64,000 nucleotides of DNA from Margaritifera margaritifera (GCA_029931535.1 JAQPZY010001638.1:3992501-4056500); one strand, 5' to 3'. Numbered from the stretch's first letter, positions 1 to 11,951 are shown. The notes: generated by a model not told the origin, from the letters alone. Numbers and translations: made by a program.

Positions 1-315
1 AGCAGAAAGAGTACATTTTTACGTGATGGCTATCGGCTTCGTAAAGATCGTATTAATTTGGATGGGAGAACGTTATGGAGATGCGTGAAAAAAGACTGCA
101 AAGGTCGGCTGAAATTGGATCAAACAGATGCAGAAACTGTTGTTTCGGAGCATAATCATGCTCCCACTCTAGAACTTAATGAAGTGACGAAGGCTGTGGT
201 TGAGATACGTCGGCGTGCAGTGACGACTGTAGAAAAATCTCGGCAAATCATCCAGCAGAGCACAACAGGAGTTTCGTTAGCGTCAGCCAGTATGTTGCCG
301 GCGTATACTGCTTAA
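1..315 (+). CDS. partial FLYWCH zinc-finger protein, 5' end outside the window
   Basis: The frame is open from base 1 to a TAA at 313-315, giving 104 residues with the N-terminus missing. Residues 6-53 have the layout of a FLYWCH zinc finger: an aromatic residue, then G-Y, then WRC at 26-28, a second Cys at 33, and the closing H-N-H at 51-53. The pairs C28/C33 and H51/H53 are the expected zinc ligands. FLYWCH fingers bind DNA or proteins, and in invertebrates they are often joined to MULE-type transposase domains. The tail (IRRRA... to LPAYTA) resembles the linker that follows the finger in such proteins, and it ends abruptly at the stop. No downstream transposase region is visible. It may be an exon cut by the stop, a pseudogene fragment, or a short FLYWCH-only gene. 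Domain call is firm; gene status is not. Confidence 0.75.
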   Translation, partial: SRKSTFLRDGYRLRKDRINLDGRTLWRCVKKDCKGRLKLDQTDAETVVSEHNHAPTLELNEVTKAVVEIRRRAVTTVEKSRQIIQQSTTGVSLASASMLPAYTA

Positions 316-1502
316 CAGATTTCTGCATATCGAGATATTAATGAATAGGTGATGTTATTCATTCTTTAACGCCATATTTCTGCATATTGAGATATTATTT
401 AATAAATTATGCTTAATGATCTTTAATGCGTTATTTATTTATTTTTCTTTAGTAGAGACACAAAATGGTAATTGTTGTACGCTTTCGTCTTTGCGCGATT
501 TTGTCGGCGCGCTTTTGTCCTGCGTGCTGTAGTCTTTGAGCCCTTTTGTCGGGGTGCCATGTAAGCGTTTCGTGGAGATCATAAATGTTTAATGATGCAG
601 TGTTGTAAATACATATTGAATCTGATCATTGAGAGTACATCCGCCGTGTTGACGACAATTCTTTGAGTTTTTAAGTATATATATATATGCAAACTAAAAT
701 GATAATTAAATAATGATGTGCATGTGAAAACAAAAGGCCAAAATTTTAAATAGGGAAAACTTAGTTGCTAAAGTTAGATGCAAAATAGTTTACATTTCGT
801 ATTTGGTTTCCATTGGAAATATTCGAATTTTGCTTTGTTGTCTTATCATTATCACAAACTGTTAAAACATTTTCAATTGGAACTTCAGCTTTCTTTTAAA
901 ACCAAAGACAGTAAAAAGTAATGATTATATTCCATTTTCAACTGCCAGGCATTGTATTATTAGTGTGTGAATCCTGAACAATTTGGATAAAGTGCATTGC
1001 AAATAGGATCAATACAACATATTCCACACGCGGGTTCTGCATGCTGTCGAATAATGCTACAAACTGATCAATATAAATAGCATATGTGAGCGAAAGATCA
1101 TGCTTCCCAAATATTTAGCTCTTTTGATCCAATAATATCGACAGCTTAGGTTTATTCTGACACAATGTATCTAGAGACATGTTCTGGTCCTTATAAACAA
1201 TGTTTAATTTTTAAACAATGTTTCCCTTGAGATACTCTATATAATATGAAGGAAACATTAATGCATGTCAATATTCTGAAATGAAAAATGACCTTTCTGT
1301 AATGTTTTTTCTTTTAAAAACAGAACGACCTTAGAAATACATTTTAATATGTTATTTGCCTCCGTCAGGTCGCTATTTATCGTATGTAATTAGGACAAAA
1401 GCACTTTATTTCATTAGACTGTATGGCAAGAACATTTATTTTTGTACCTTGTTCATTTTAGTACATAAGATTATTTGTGGCACGTTCATTTAAATGAGGC
1501 CC
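316..1502. other. gene-free AT-rich stretch with a short direct repeat
   Basis: No supported gene. The only structure seen is a pair of about 22-bp near-identical segments at 319-341 and 376-399 (core ttctgcatat followed by gagatatta), just after the FLYWCH stop, and a short (TA)n at 677-688. Confidence 0.5.
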
Positions 1503-1850
1503 AGCAGTCACGAAACTGAGTACACACCGGACCCCGCAGTCACGAAACTGTCTGAGCACACAGCACGCCCCGCAGTCACGAAACTGTCTGAGCACACAGC
1601 ACGCCCCGCAGTCAAGAAACTGTCTGAGCACACAGCACGCCCCGCAGTCAAGAAACTGTCTGAGCACACAGCACGCCCCGCAGTCACGAAACTGTCTGAG
1701 CACTGCACTCACGAAACTGTTTAAGCACTGCAGTCACAAAACTGTCTGAGCACCGCAGTCACGAAACTGTCGAAGCACTGCAGTCACGAAACTGTCTAAG
1801 CACCGCAGTCACAAAACTGTCTGAGCACCGAAGTCACGAAACTGTCTGAC
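1503..1850. repeat. minisatellite with 36-bp and 25-bp unit forms
   Basis: Head-to-tail copies share the core gcagtcacgaaactgtctga. The first four or five units are 36 bp long and carry an extra 11 bp (acagcacgccc). The last six or so are 25 bp and lack it. Because 36 is a multiple of three, the long-unit part is open in three frames: plus 1494-1724, with a 12-residue repeat containing ARPAVTKLSEH, and two minus frames at 1458-1712 and 1508-1708. These open frames are most simply a by-product of the repeat period, so they are not called as genes. Confidence 0.9.
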
Positions 1851-2856
1851 GTCAGATAGTGCGCAAATGTTTGTGATTCCGATCTCAATTTTTGTTGAGC
1901 ATCATAAGTCTTGACATTTTACCATTAGTTCAATTTGTGTTCAGTTTCTTGAACTTGGATCCATGTATTGCAATGGTATATTTATTAACTAATCAACGTT
2001 GAATAGCTCTTCATTTCCCGTCTTCTTAAGATGTCTTCTTAATAATTGTAAGAAAAACTTGAGATCTGCCCTCACCATAGATGCCATTTGTATTCTTTTC
2101 TTTTCTCTCACGGATTCTGTAGCGAATATTACGAATAAAGGACGAAAACTCTATATGTCATACTAGATAATTTTAATTCGATCCTGATATTGATTTCTTA
2201 TTCTCGTGTATAATGACCATGTACATCAATGAGAAATATTTAGCTTTCGCCATCTATTTTTTTAAAATTTTATTTTATTTTTTTATTTTTTTCAGTTCCA
2301 TCCATTTTGCTTTATACAGGGAGTGAGAGTTAGAATTTATGGTTTCGTCTATTGATGGATGACCTGGCTTTAAGAGTATGATGCAAATTCATCAGAGGGA
2401 TTTTTCACTCCAGGGTGAATTTATTTGTCCTGCTTTTTTTTTTTTTTGGGGGGGGAGGCATCCAGTTGTGGGGGAGGTTTGGGGGAGGACATCCAGTTGT
2501 GCTGCAGGTCTATCACCTTTGGCTTGCACTTAGACTCATTCTAATTTGGATCCATTATTGACACGTCTAGACTCATACATGGAATCTTTAATTGATGATT
2601 GTTATGCTTTTTAACGCATTTTGACTCAACTTAGACAAGTTTCTCTACTGTTGTGAAAACCAAGATAAATAACTAGAATACATCCATGGCTCCCCATGGT
2701 AAATCACTCGTTACTTATTACCCCCAACCCAACCCCTCTTCCCAGGGACATAGCACAAAATTCGTTACGTAAATTATGTGTCTTTCTGCCATGACTGTGT
2801 GTATACAGTTGGGTAAAATATGCTTACAAAATGTACTGCAATTTGACATTTGTTAT
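1851..2856. other. gene-free stretch with T- and G-rich tracts
   Basis: No coding signal. A T-rich block lies at 2258-2294. At 2433-2500 a T-run passes into a G-run, and the segment containing catccagttgtg occurs twice (about 2459 and 2490). Confidence 0.5.
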
Positions 2857-3062
2857 AATGGACCCTATCCACTGAAATCCTCAAGAAGGGGGCCAATAAT
2901 TATACCCCTCTTGCATATGGTTGCCATACGAACAAGATAACTGTACAGTATTGTAAATTTCCCTTCAGCGGTTTAAGTGGATATCTGGTAACGAACAGAT
3001 AGACGGAGAGACGGAGGATACCACAATATTCCCACCGTTGACGCTAAAGCGCGCGTACAATT
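2857..3062. repeat. dispersed repeat, copy 1
   Basis: This is collinear with 5828-6025. Shared landmarks in order are: acccctcttgca followed by atggtt, a short A/C-rich spacer, aaattt then ttccc near a cagcg block, aacg(g)acagac repeats, accataatat-like sequence, ccc, and gctaaagcg at the end. Divergence is high, so the copies are old. The family is not recognised. The gacaga/gacgga runs near the 3' side recall noncoding elements common in bivalve genomes, which is inference. Confidence 0.65.
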
Positions 3063-4106
3063 AGTGAAATCTAAAATTAGAAATATTGAAATATCTAAGC
3101 TCCAGAGGCGATTCGTTGAAAATGATAACCAGTCTGTTATTTCAATAACTTGTCAATTTAACAATGTTTTGAAATAGGTTGAGAAAAGTAAAGCAGATAT
3201 AATAAAGGTTTCTTTTAAGGCATTATTATTCGACTTTGTCTAACTTCTTATTTATAAGGGCATGCGGAGTTTTGGAAGCATTAGCTAACCTCAAAGTGAT
3301 ACTACTGAGATAAATTTAAATATTGTCATATATATGATAACAGCGGATTTAATTGTAAGTATTCTCTACATTAGTTGCTGGAAGGGCTGCATCTCCGACT
3401 GGAACGTTAGAGAGTTTCAAAATCGTGTGCCAAATATGGATAAAACTATTTAGCTTTATATTTTTTTTAAAGTGGGGTCACGTGGGCTTAAATACTTTGA
3501 TGGTTCCTGGAATAAGCTGAAGATCCTTTCATCTGAGCATTTATCTTAAATTTCTTTTTTCAGTCATGCATTTAAAACTCAAGGAAATGTTTTACAGGAC
3601 ACTTGTTAAAGAAGCAGCACATGCAGAGGAAATATAAATAGAAAAAGAAAATAGAAAGCAAAATATATAAGACGCAGTAAAGAAATATTAAACTGCAGTC
3701 AATGACAAAACACGTAGATATAATGGCAATGACTTATTTTTTGTACGATAATTTGTGAAACCCAGCCATTTTTTTTCTCGATTCGATTAAGCCTTATGCT
3801 CGTGTTAAGACTGATACAGAAGCCACGTGGTAGCCGCATCGTGCATTGAAATAATTAAGAGCCTATCTCGTCGGTGGCAATCAACAGTTGCTGGCAATCA
3901 ACAGGAAAATCTAAAAAGAAGCCCAAATTATGAACCAAATTATAATTGTGTTTAAATAAAAAAGATGCTGAAACTAACCTTGTGAGATATTCGTAAAATC
4001 AATAATTTGTCCTAAAGGAAATTCATTGCCAGAGTTATGTGTTTTGTCACCATTTTTTATTTTATCATTTCTATTGCATAATGTCCGGAAACTAAGTCTG
4101 AAGCTT
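3063..4106. other. gene-free AT-rich stretch
   Basis: No open frame of useful length, RNA gene or recognisable repeat was found. Confidence 0.45.
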
Positions 4107-4425
4107 ACATAGTATGCTTATGTCTTGGTATCAGTTTGTACATATAGTATGCTTATTTTTTTATATCAATTTGTACATATAGTATCCTTATGTCTTGGTA
4201 TCAATTTGTACATATAGTATGCTTATGTCTTGGTATCAATTTGTACATATAGTATGCTTATGTCTTGGTATCAATTTGTACATATAGTATGCTTATGTCT
4301 TGGTATCAATTTGTACACATAGTATGCTTATGTCTTGGTATCAATTTGTACATATAGTATGCTTATGTCTTGGTATCAATTTGTACATATAGTATGCTTA
4401 TGTCTTGGTGTCAATTTGTACATAA
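4107..4425. repeat. 35-bp minisatellite, about 9 copies
   Basis: The unit starts acatatagtatgcttatgtc and continues with ttggtatcaatttgt (35 bp). The central copies are nearly identical, while the second copy has the ttggta part replaced by a T-run and the last has g for a in ttggtgtc. This edge-diverged, centre-homogenised pattern is typical of tandem arrays kept alike by unequal exchange. There are no unique spacers between units, so this is not a CRISPR array. Confidence 0.93.
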
Positions 4426-4660
4426 GTGATAAATAAAAAGTTATGTTTGATACGGAAAATGTCTCTGATAACTTTTTTGCCGACAGAGAATTTTATAATT
4501 CTCTAAAAAGTCTAGAAAATGATGGTATTACATTAATTCTGTTTCACGAAGAGTGATTCAGCCTATAACATCTTATTCCAGTACTGGATACAGACATCTT
4601 AAAATCAGATTATACAAATCTTTCAACTGTCTTCCCTTTTCATTCTGGGGGTTTAATTTT

Positions 4661-4661
4661 A

Positions 4662-4711
<50 letters not shown>

Positions 4712-4782
4712 CGTAAATTTTTTTTTTTTTTTTTTTTTTTCATTTTCATGTTTTTTTTTTTTTTTGTTTTTTTTTTTTATAG
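4661..4782. repeat. (ATT)n microsatellite followed by poly-T
   Basis: About 16 ATT triplets (4661-4710) are followed by interrupted T-runs to about 4782. Apparent poly-Tyr/poly-Phe translations here are artefacts of the simple repeat. Confidence 0.95.
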
Positions 4783-5136
4783 TTTTAACCGTGTTTAGTA
4801 CAGTCATGAAATGTCAAGGGTTGCTGAACAACAGATAGGGTCTAAAGTGCGCTTATACAACTCATAAGGTGATAAATTTGTAAATGTTACTCCCGATTTT
4901 ACACAACAGCATACCAATAAATTATAGTATTTCTGTTTATACACGTCTTAAATGAATCATTAAATCATATTTATACATGGACTGTGATCAATATTGCATG
5001 TCTTAACAATACCGTTATGTGATTTTCTGAACAGCTTAGACGAAATAAAACGAAAGAGTTTCGACCGAAAAATTAACTGAGACCGAATGCTTGCTCTGTG
5101 TCAGTTTATTTTACCGAATTTGTTTAAGTTGTTTGT

Positions 5137-5184
5137 TTTTTATTGTTGTTGTTGTTGTTTTTTTTTTTTTTGTTTTTTTTTTTG
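5137..5184. repeat. (GTT)n and poly-T tract
   Basis: GTT triplets run into two T-runs broken by one G. Simple repeat only. Confidence 0.9.
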
Positions 5185-5311
5185 TGCCAATCTCTATCAC
5201 TTTCATCGGGCAAAATGTTATAAGTAATAAAACATGGATTTTCAGAATATAATCATTCCTATCCGTTGTCTGGAAATTTATATTTGATAGCAATGTACCC
5301 AAAGATAAACG

Positions 5312-5532
5312 TACCGTCTGTACTCATGTATAAATTCAGTCCAAATGCAAACTACATAGACCCTGGTCTGCCGTCGCATAATGCGCCAGCAGATCAGGGT
5401 CTATGTTGTTTGTTCTACTAATTAGTCCTTACAAACTGCATAGACCCAGATCTGCCGGCGCATTATGCGACGGCAGTTCTGGGTCTATGCAGTTTGCAGT
5501 TGGTTTCAACTTATACGCGAGTACATACGGTA
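5312..5532. mobile_element. palindromic TA-flanked MITE, copy 1 (two hairpins inside long TIRs)
   Basis: The ends are about 50-bp inverted repeats. The left end reads taccgtctgtactcatgtat, and the reverse complement of the right end reads taccgtatgtactcgcgtat; the match continues into gcaaact(a/g)catagaccc. Inside are two head-to-tail palindromes, each with arms beginning catagaccc and ctgcc and a cgcataatgcg-like centre (about 5356-5406 and 5439-5491), joined by a linker containing attagtcctta. Both outer edges are TA. The nested copy at 14363-14532 shows the same TA at both edges, which fits a TA target duplication as used by Tc1/mariner-type transposases. There is no coding capacity. The superfamily assignment is inference. 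Confidence 0.85.
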
Positions 5533-5827
5533 ATATTACGATAACTGATACTAATGCATAGAAAAAAAATATATATTGGATGAAATGAAAGAAAAACTAG
5601 AACAACTACAATGACTCGCAATTGCAAATCCCAACGCTTTTTATTGCCTATTCCAACCTCCCCTCCATAATCCCCTTCGTTACTGATCTCAACCCTAGAC
5701 ATTGACCTATGAATCATAATAAAAAATCCGTCACCTATATATGTATGACGCAATTTCTTGCTATGACTGCAAATATCGAATTTGTCAGAAAATATTTGAA
5801 AATGTCACTGTAATTTCATTTTTGTAC

Positions 5828-6025
5828 GTCTGATCTTTGATCCCTTCAAGCGACCCATAGGTTGGGAGTCAACGATAACACCCCTCTTGCAGATGGTTAC
5901 CCCAAAAACAACACAACACTACAAATTTCGTGAATTTCCACCCAGCGCTGAAGGAGTTGCCGTAACGGACAGACGCACTGACAGACAGAGGGGACCATAA
6001 TATCCCCTGCTAAAGCGTGTCAATT
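5828..6025. repeat. dispersed repeat, copy 2
   Basis: Homologous to 2857-3062, in the same orientation. This copy keeps a clearer ggacagacgcactgacagac block and a cccctgctaaagcgtg end. No target duplication or poly-A tail was recognised. Confidence 0.65.
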
Positions 6026-8670
6026 AAAAATGACAACTAATTTGACATGCTTAAAAAATCAAAAAATTGAGTGCGCTGGTGTTGCACTTATTTTGTCTTT
6101 CTTTCGAACGTAACGTGTTAATTTTTTTTTTAATTTTTATTTGTCTCTTTTGCCAAGGAATTCCTTGTAGTGTGAAACAAGGAAGTTTCAAATGTGATTT
6201 ATTCATGACACTTGTCGATGCATTAAAGAAATGTTTTAAGTTTAAGGAAATTCGTTTCTTATGCTTCATGTTATTATTGTATGAAATGGTTCCAGTTTAT
6301 GGAGATTAGTTTCTCATGATTCACATTACCATGGTATAAAATGGTTTAAATGGTTTCCTCATTTAGTTAAGACTTTAAGAACTGTGTTCAAATCTAAACA
6401 CGGATTTCAAAATTGAAAGTCGAGGACGTAATGGGGGGTTGTCGTGAACATTTACGGAATTGATTGAACAATTAGTAAGGTCACCGACGTTCATTGGGCA
6501 TCCGAAACAGTAATAAGAGAAGTTCGTTAATGATACAGCCTCCTGGCCTTCTCTCTCATTTTTTGGTAGGATGGAAAATGTAATTATGCTCGAACGAATA
6601 ATTTGCACGTTTTCCAAGGAAAAGAAGCCGTTTAACCAACGCGAGAAGAAGCTCAAACGACCCTTATTGGTTCAAGTAATTATGAAGGAATCGCAAAATC
6701 AAAATTATTACATGTGGCGAGATATATAAAAACATAAAATCTGCACTTAAAAAAACTGAAAAGGATTCCTTTAAAAGCTTTAACAGTAAGAGCACTCGAT
6801 AATTTGGAATGAAAAGATAGATTTAAAAAAATACTTAATGCAGTCTTCTAAAAGAAATTCTAATCAATTCATTCAACAAATGGTCCTGGAAAATTATGTA
6901 CGTGCAAGACGATGATACAATCACTTCAGTTGCTCGACTTTCTGTTTTTAGTTGATATACCATTATAGGAATGATCACTCGGTAAGTGCATTTAGCTAAA
7001 TGTGCCATTTGATTTTATGGTGTTTTTTTTAATCTGCAGTTTTTTAAAAAAATCGGTCAAAGAATACTTTTCAAACACTTCCCGATCGTTCCAGAGTCTT
7101 ACACATTAGTCTATGATGAGAAAATGGTTGATATAAATACTAATAAAGAGCAGGAAGAATCTAATTCCAAGAAGCGCAGAGTATTCATACGTATGAAAAA
7201 TCATTCTTCGTGTCTAATTTGAAACTCATACATTGAGGTACCAAGTAAAGTAGAAAGCAGAAGGTGAACGGTTCAATACAGTAAAGAAGTCCCATAATGT
7301 ATGCCCATTTAATATTTCACGCTTTATGTCATTGCTACCGATATTAGTTATTTTCATGATGGTAAAGTTGAAAAAAACTGAATGGTTAATTTGATATTGA
7401 TTATCCTCTTTCAATTTGGAACATCCTAATTAAAAAATGTATAAAAAAGGCAAACTTGCGTCATAGTTCTTAATCTCTGATTATAATAATTTCATTAAAA
7501 TACATTACGTTTTTATTAATTTGTAAATTTCTACAGTATCCGATTTGTTCTTCGTGTCAATCTTATCAGAATTTAAAACTTATCGCAATTAGATCTATTT
7601 TTTGCAGTCACATCATGCCATAAATATCTGGACATTAAATTGAATCTGTTGATATTTGTATCATTTGCAAGCTTGGGGTGATAATAAGAACGAACTGTGT
7701 ATAATAGGGATTCCATTTGAACACACACATCGTAATAACAGTTATGGGTTTTCTATAGTGAAGTTTGCCAGAAAGAAATGCCAAAGTTGAAATTTTTCAT
7801 ATGTCAATATTTGAGAAAAAATTCCAAATTCTGTCTATATGTAAATATTAACCGCATTTGCAGACGTAAATGGCTCTACGTTGCTTGTTAGAAGCGGACA
7901 AAGAAAGATATACACCAATCTACAAGAAGCAATAAGAAATAAATTTAATAAAACATAAATTGTAGACAGTGGTTTGCAAAGTTGACATTTTTGTTGGTAA
8001 TTTGTAACACGCATCTATAATCATCCTGATCACATGTGAGCTCAGTGTATTACTTCTATTCAACATGTTATATCTTAAATTACATGAAGGCCATCTTTTT
8101 CTTTTGCTCTCCTCATTTTCTTTTATTTTCTTTATGTTTACGTTGAAGGAAGATCAATATCCACGGAGTAGGTACGCCGAGGAAAATATAATATGGAGGC
8201 GAAATAGCAGAGAAATTGTTTTGCATAATTAAATCAATGTGACGAAAAATGGTAATGGAGATGTTATCTTCAATATGATGTGTATCAAGGGCGAACCTGG
8301 TTGGCTGAAGCCTATATAACTTGATGGTTCCAGTCTTCCGAAGTCTGGGGCAGCTTGTTCCTGGTAGCATTTATTGGAAAATCATTCACACAGTCATGGT
8401 CGAATTTGATCAAGCGAGGACGAGGAGTTCAGAAATAAAATTTCAAAGTTTCAAGATCTAAACAAAAAAAGAAAAAAAAAAAGAAATGATGATCAAAAGA
8501 AATACGTGTACCACCAAAGACTAGATAGATAATTTGGCTCTAAAATAAAGAAGAAAATGTTATTAGTAAACATACAATAGGAATCATATATATTAATCCA
8601 AGTCACAAATATCACGATTCAAGGATGACAAACTTGTAAAAGGTAAGGGTCCAATCAATTCAAAATCACG
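6026..8670. other. gene-free AT-rich stretch
   Basis: Several 60-93-codon frames occur on both strands (for example minus 6375-6656 and minus 8113-8370). None shows a recognisable domain, and some overlap each other on opposite strands. Nothing else was identified except an A-rich tract at 8461-8486. Confidence 0.45.
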
Positions 8671-8671
8671 A

Positions 8672-8768
<97 letters not shown>
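8671..8768. repeat. (TA)n(TG)n compound microsatellite
   Basis: About 8 TA dinucleotides pass into about 40 uninterrupted TG dinucleotides. The run is long, pure and probably polymorphic. Confidence 0.97.
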
Positions 8769-8769
<1 letters not shown>

Positions 8770-9893
8770 ATTTCTTGTCCTACTCTGAGTTGAATACTTA
8801 TCGGTAAGTAAAGGTAATCACAAGGAAAAGAAAGGGAAGAAGTACCTTATCACCAATTGTCCAACAAATAATAGTTGAATGAGTATTTGTTTTTAAAAAA
8901 TCATTAGATCTGCACAAGTATGAGATAATATGCTGTGTGACCTTATCAAATACACAAAGAAAACCGTATGTTGGTGAATGATTTTTTTTCTTCATTATGA
9001 TACAATTAAAACGATCACATCGGTTTTCCGCAATAGAATGCCTGCGCGGCAGATTTACGGCAGATCGTAAATCACCAAAGATTTCCAAAGGTCTCGAATA
9101 CTTTTCGTTGACCTTTACATTTTCTTTCACAGAACTATAATTGCAATTATTACAATTGTATGAGCATTTTTCTTTTACATTATTTAATAAGAGACAGAAG
9201 TCGCAACCACGTCGTTTACGTCCAGTCTCTCAGAGAATTCCTAACGCTACAATAGACATAGGTAAGAGGTGGCGTCATATCTATAGGGTCATAATGTTAT
9301 AATTACATCATTTAGAGATGCTCAGTAAGCGTTGATTTTACAAAAGCGGGCACCCTTAAATGCAAATAGTAACATTCATGGTATGTGTTGTCCATGCAAG
9401 ACTGGTTATCGTGTGTTCAAATAGTTTGTTGCGTTTTTAAAAATAATAAAATGGAAGCAAGTCAAGGAACGGTTCAACCAGCGTGTTTACTACTATTGGA
9501 AAATAAGCTAATTAGAAATATGTTTGATTTAGAATGTTGAAACAAATTGAATATTATCCAAGACTATGCAATATGGGCTACAGAATAAACTTGTGTGTCA
9601 AGACCATACATATGAAGTACATAAATGTAAAATACGTTGCAGCAGCGGTAGCAGAGAAAGAATGCGTAATAACTGCATTATAAAATTGGTAATGATGTAG
9701 ATGGTATGTAATAAGTAAAACAATACCTTTCATCCAAAAAAGCGCTAAGTATGTGCTAGCTGATCAGTTATGATATTGCAACAGTGATGATTTCGAACCA
9801 TATAGTCCTTACGAACTGTAGCTTCGCATACAATGTGTTCTGTCTGGAAGGTAATTTTTATTAATCCAAACTTTAAACGAGAAGTTTTTTATT
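8769..9893. other. stretch without a supported gene; one 110-codon minus frame
   Basis: A minus-strand frame at 8798-9130 is open for 110 codons. It has no recognised domain, no flanking splice signals that I trust, and Lys/Asn/Ile-rich composition expected by chance in AT-rich DNA. I do not call it as a gene. Confidence 0.4.
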
Positions 9894-10085
9894 CAGTGGC
9901 GGTGCGACGTGTGTGTGTATGTATGGGGGGGGGGGGGGAATTGCCTTTTTATAGCTGTAACTGTGGCGTCGAGGGGGGGGGGCTGGAGGTTAGCAATTGA
10001 CATAAAAACTGTTCTCTGTGGCAAATTAGGGGCGCCACTAAAGATCATTGCCGTCCGGGCGCCTCGAACCCTCGCGCCGCCACTG
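9894..10085. mobile_element. CAGTGG-ended miniature transposon with G-runs
   Basis: The left end is cagtggcggtgcga, and the reverse complement of the right end is cagtggcggcgcga, giving a terminal inverted repeat of about 14 bp. The interior holds a G-run of about 14 and a second of about 9, and matches 22342-22455 in inverse orientation across aactgtt, ctctgtggcaaa and ggcgcca blocks. No exact flanking duplication could be called. Termini of this type are seen in hAT-like nonautonomous elements, but the superfamily is not proven. An apparent 72-codon plus frame lies inside the element and is an artefact. Confidence 0.75.
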
Positions 10086-10827
10086 GATTCATTTTTCTAT
10101 GAAAAGATGTTCTCCCTGTATCTGTGATTACATAGCACGGTGTTGTGTTTAATCTCCACTAAAAAAATGGCTTGAAAATGGCGATTGAATTTTTCTTTCT
10201 TTAAAAGCATCGATGAATTATCACAAGATGACACTTCCATGATATTGTATATTTGATTGATTGCCCATGGAGTTTCAGCCATGTGATGTTTTGGGATCGA
10301 CAATATGAGGATTGATTAGAGAGGCGAAGATAGATACTAGTGTTTGAAAACACGGCATACTATGATCATCAGTAAACAGATAATGTACTCACAAGCCGCC
10401 AGAAAGACGGGCGTATGCGCATTTGTTCAAGGATACAACACATAGTCATATGTCAATGTAAATGAGAAAATTCAATCGGTCAACTACAATAATGCTGCCG
10501 TGGATGAGTAAATAATCAATGGGGTCATGCTCATCGCTTACACCGTACAAGTTTCAGGTGTTTCATGCAAAAGGTACAAATACGATTAATATATTATAAA
10601 GCGGTTATCATAAAGTCTAAACAAAACTTTCATAAAGTCTGAAAAATATTCAACGTATACAATATCGAGAGAGATGGTCAATAAAATATTCAGCATTCTT
10701 GAAAATCTGATCCAGAGTTAATTATAAATGTGTCAGGCAATTATAGAATGTTTCCTAAAGCCATACAAACAGAATAGACCGTAAATATATTTTTATTTGC
10801 GGCTCTAAATTTTCTGATGTAAAATAG

Positions 10828-10830
<3 letters not shown>
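10086..10830. other. gene-free stretch
   Basis: No supported feature. The short minus frame at 10097-10303 overlaps the end of the preceding element and is not credible. Confidence 0.45.
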
Positions 10831-10881
<51 letters not shown>

Positions 10882-10893
10882 GTGTGTGTGTGT
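10831..10893. repeat. (TG)n microsatellite
   Basis: About 31 TG units with one internal TG-to-CG change. The His/Thr-repeat translation on the minus strand is an artefact. Confidence 0.96.
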
Positions 10894-11951
10894 TCTGGAA
10901 AGGTTTCTTTTCTCGATCTAACATAAAAATCTGGGTTGTTTCCAAGAAAAATATCTAAATAAAGTATGAATAGCTTTTCCCAGAGCGCGTGATTACAAAA
11001 ATGTGTGGTATGTTTAATCTCCTCCAAGATATTGGATTGAATATAGTGACTGAATCTCCTTTGTCAAGTCCAACGAATCATCACACAAGTAAACAGAACC
11101 CGAGATATTAGGATGGATTAAGTATTGATACAGCTTCAACCGTGAGATATTTAGGGTATAGCAATTGGCAATGTCATTAGAAAAGCGATTGTAAGATATT
11201 ACTAGAATGGCATTTATTTAGAAGTAGATAGCTTTGTTTTGTGAGCCCTGGTAGATAGTTAAGCGGTACTTTGATATTTGCTAAAGATATCGTTGATACT
11301 GGAAAACTAATCAATACAAATACGGTTTATAGCAGAAAATCGCTTGGCCAGAGAGCAAACTACAATATCTAAACTACTCCTTTTAGTTGGCTTATAATTT
11401 ACAATATCAGACGTTTTATGAAATATGTATCATTTTCTGAAGTATAAAAAAAATTATTATAAGTTTTGAAACTTAGTAACTTGCCTCACTGGTTTTATCT
11501 AATAAGTTTTCTTTTTGCAATGAATTTGAAAGTATTAAACAAAACTATTAAATTTATCGTCGTCATGCATTTTATGTCGCGGCCGTACGACCTTTACCTC
11601 CGAACTTTTGGCACAATAACCATAAAAGATTGGGTGTGTCCTTTTCTTTTTCTTCGCATTTGAATGTATTGAGATCACCCACTGTTGCTAAGCGTAGATA
11701 AGATGTTGTTTTTTTATATCAAAACGATGACAGTATACGACCTATGGATGACGAGATATTGTGAAGACTTTGTTTTGCTTCCAGCGACAATAGTTGTTTC
11801 ATTGAACTTAAGTGGCAAGTGTGACCCGAAAAACCATGTTCCAAATTTTGCCATTGCTCGACATTTGGTGCCATCGTATTGATGCTAGAATATAGTGTTC
11901 GATGCGAGCAAAGTATAATTAAGACTCATCTTCAGTGTACAAACGTGGAAA
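10894..11951. other. gene-free stretch
   Basis: Short frames at 11466-11663, 11685-11882 and 11879-12139 (plus) have no recognisable content, and the last one runs through the minisatellite. No other feature seen. Confidence 0.4.

Noticed and set aside
1503..1850. CRISPR array
   Set aside because: The repeats are directly adjacent with no unique spacers, and the context is animal DNA. The same applies to 4107-4425, 11952-12092 and 55340-55890.
6067..6309. Reverse-transcriptase fragment suggested by SVKQG
   Set aside because: The flanking residues do not match motif B context, and no other RT motif is present on either side.
8798..9130. 110-codon minus-strand gene
   Set aside because: No domain, no splice or polyadenylation support, and AT-driven composition.
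9909..10127. 72-codon plus-strand gene with a Gly run
   Set aside because: It lies almost entirely within the CAGTGG-ended miniature element, and the Gly run is the element's G-tract.
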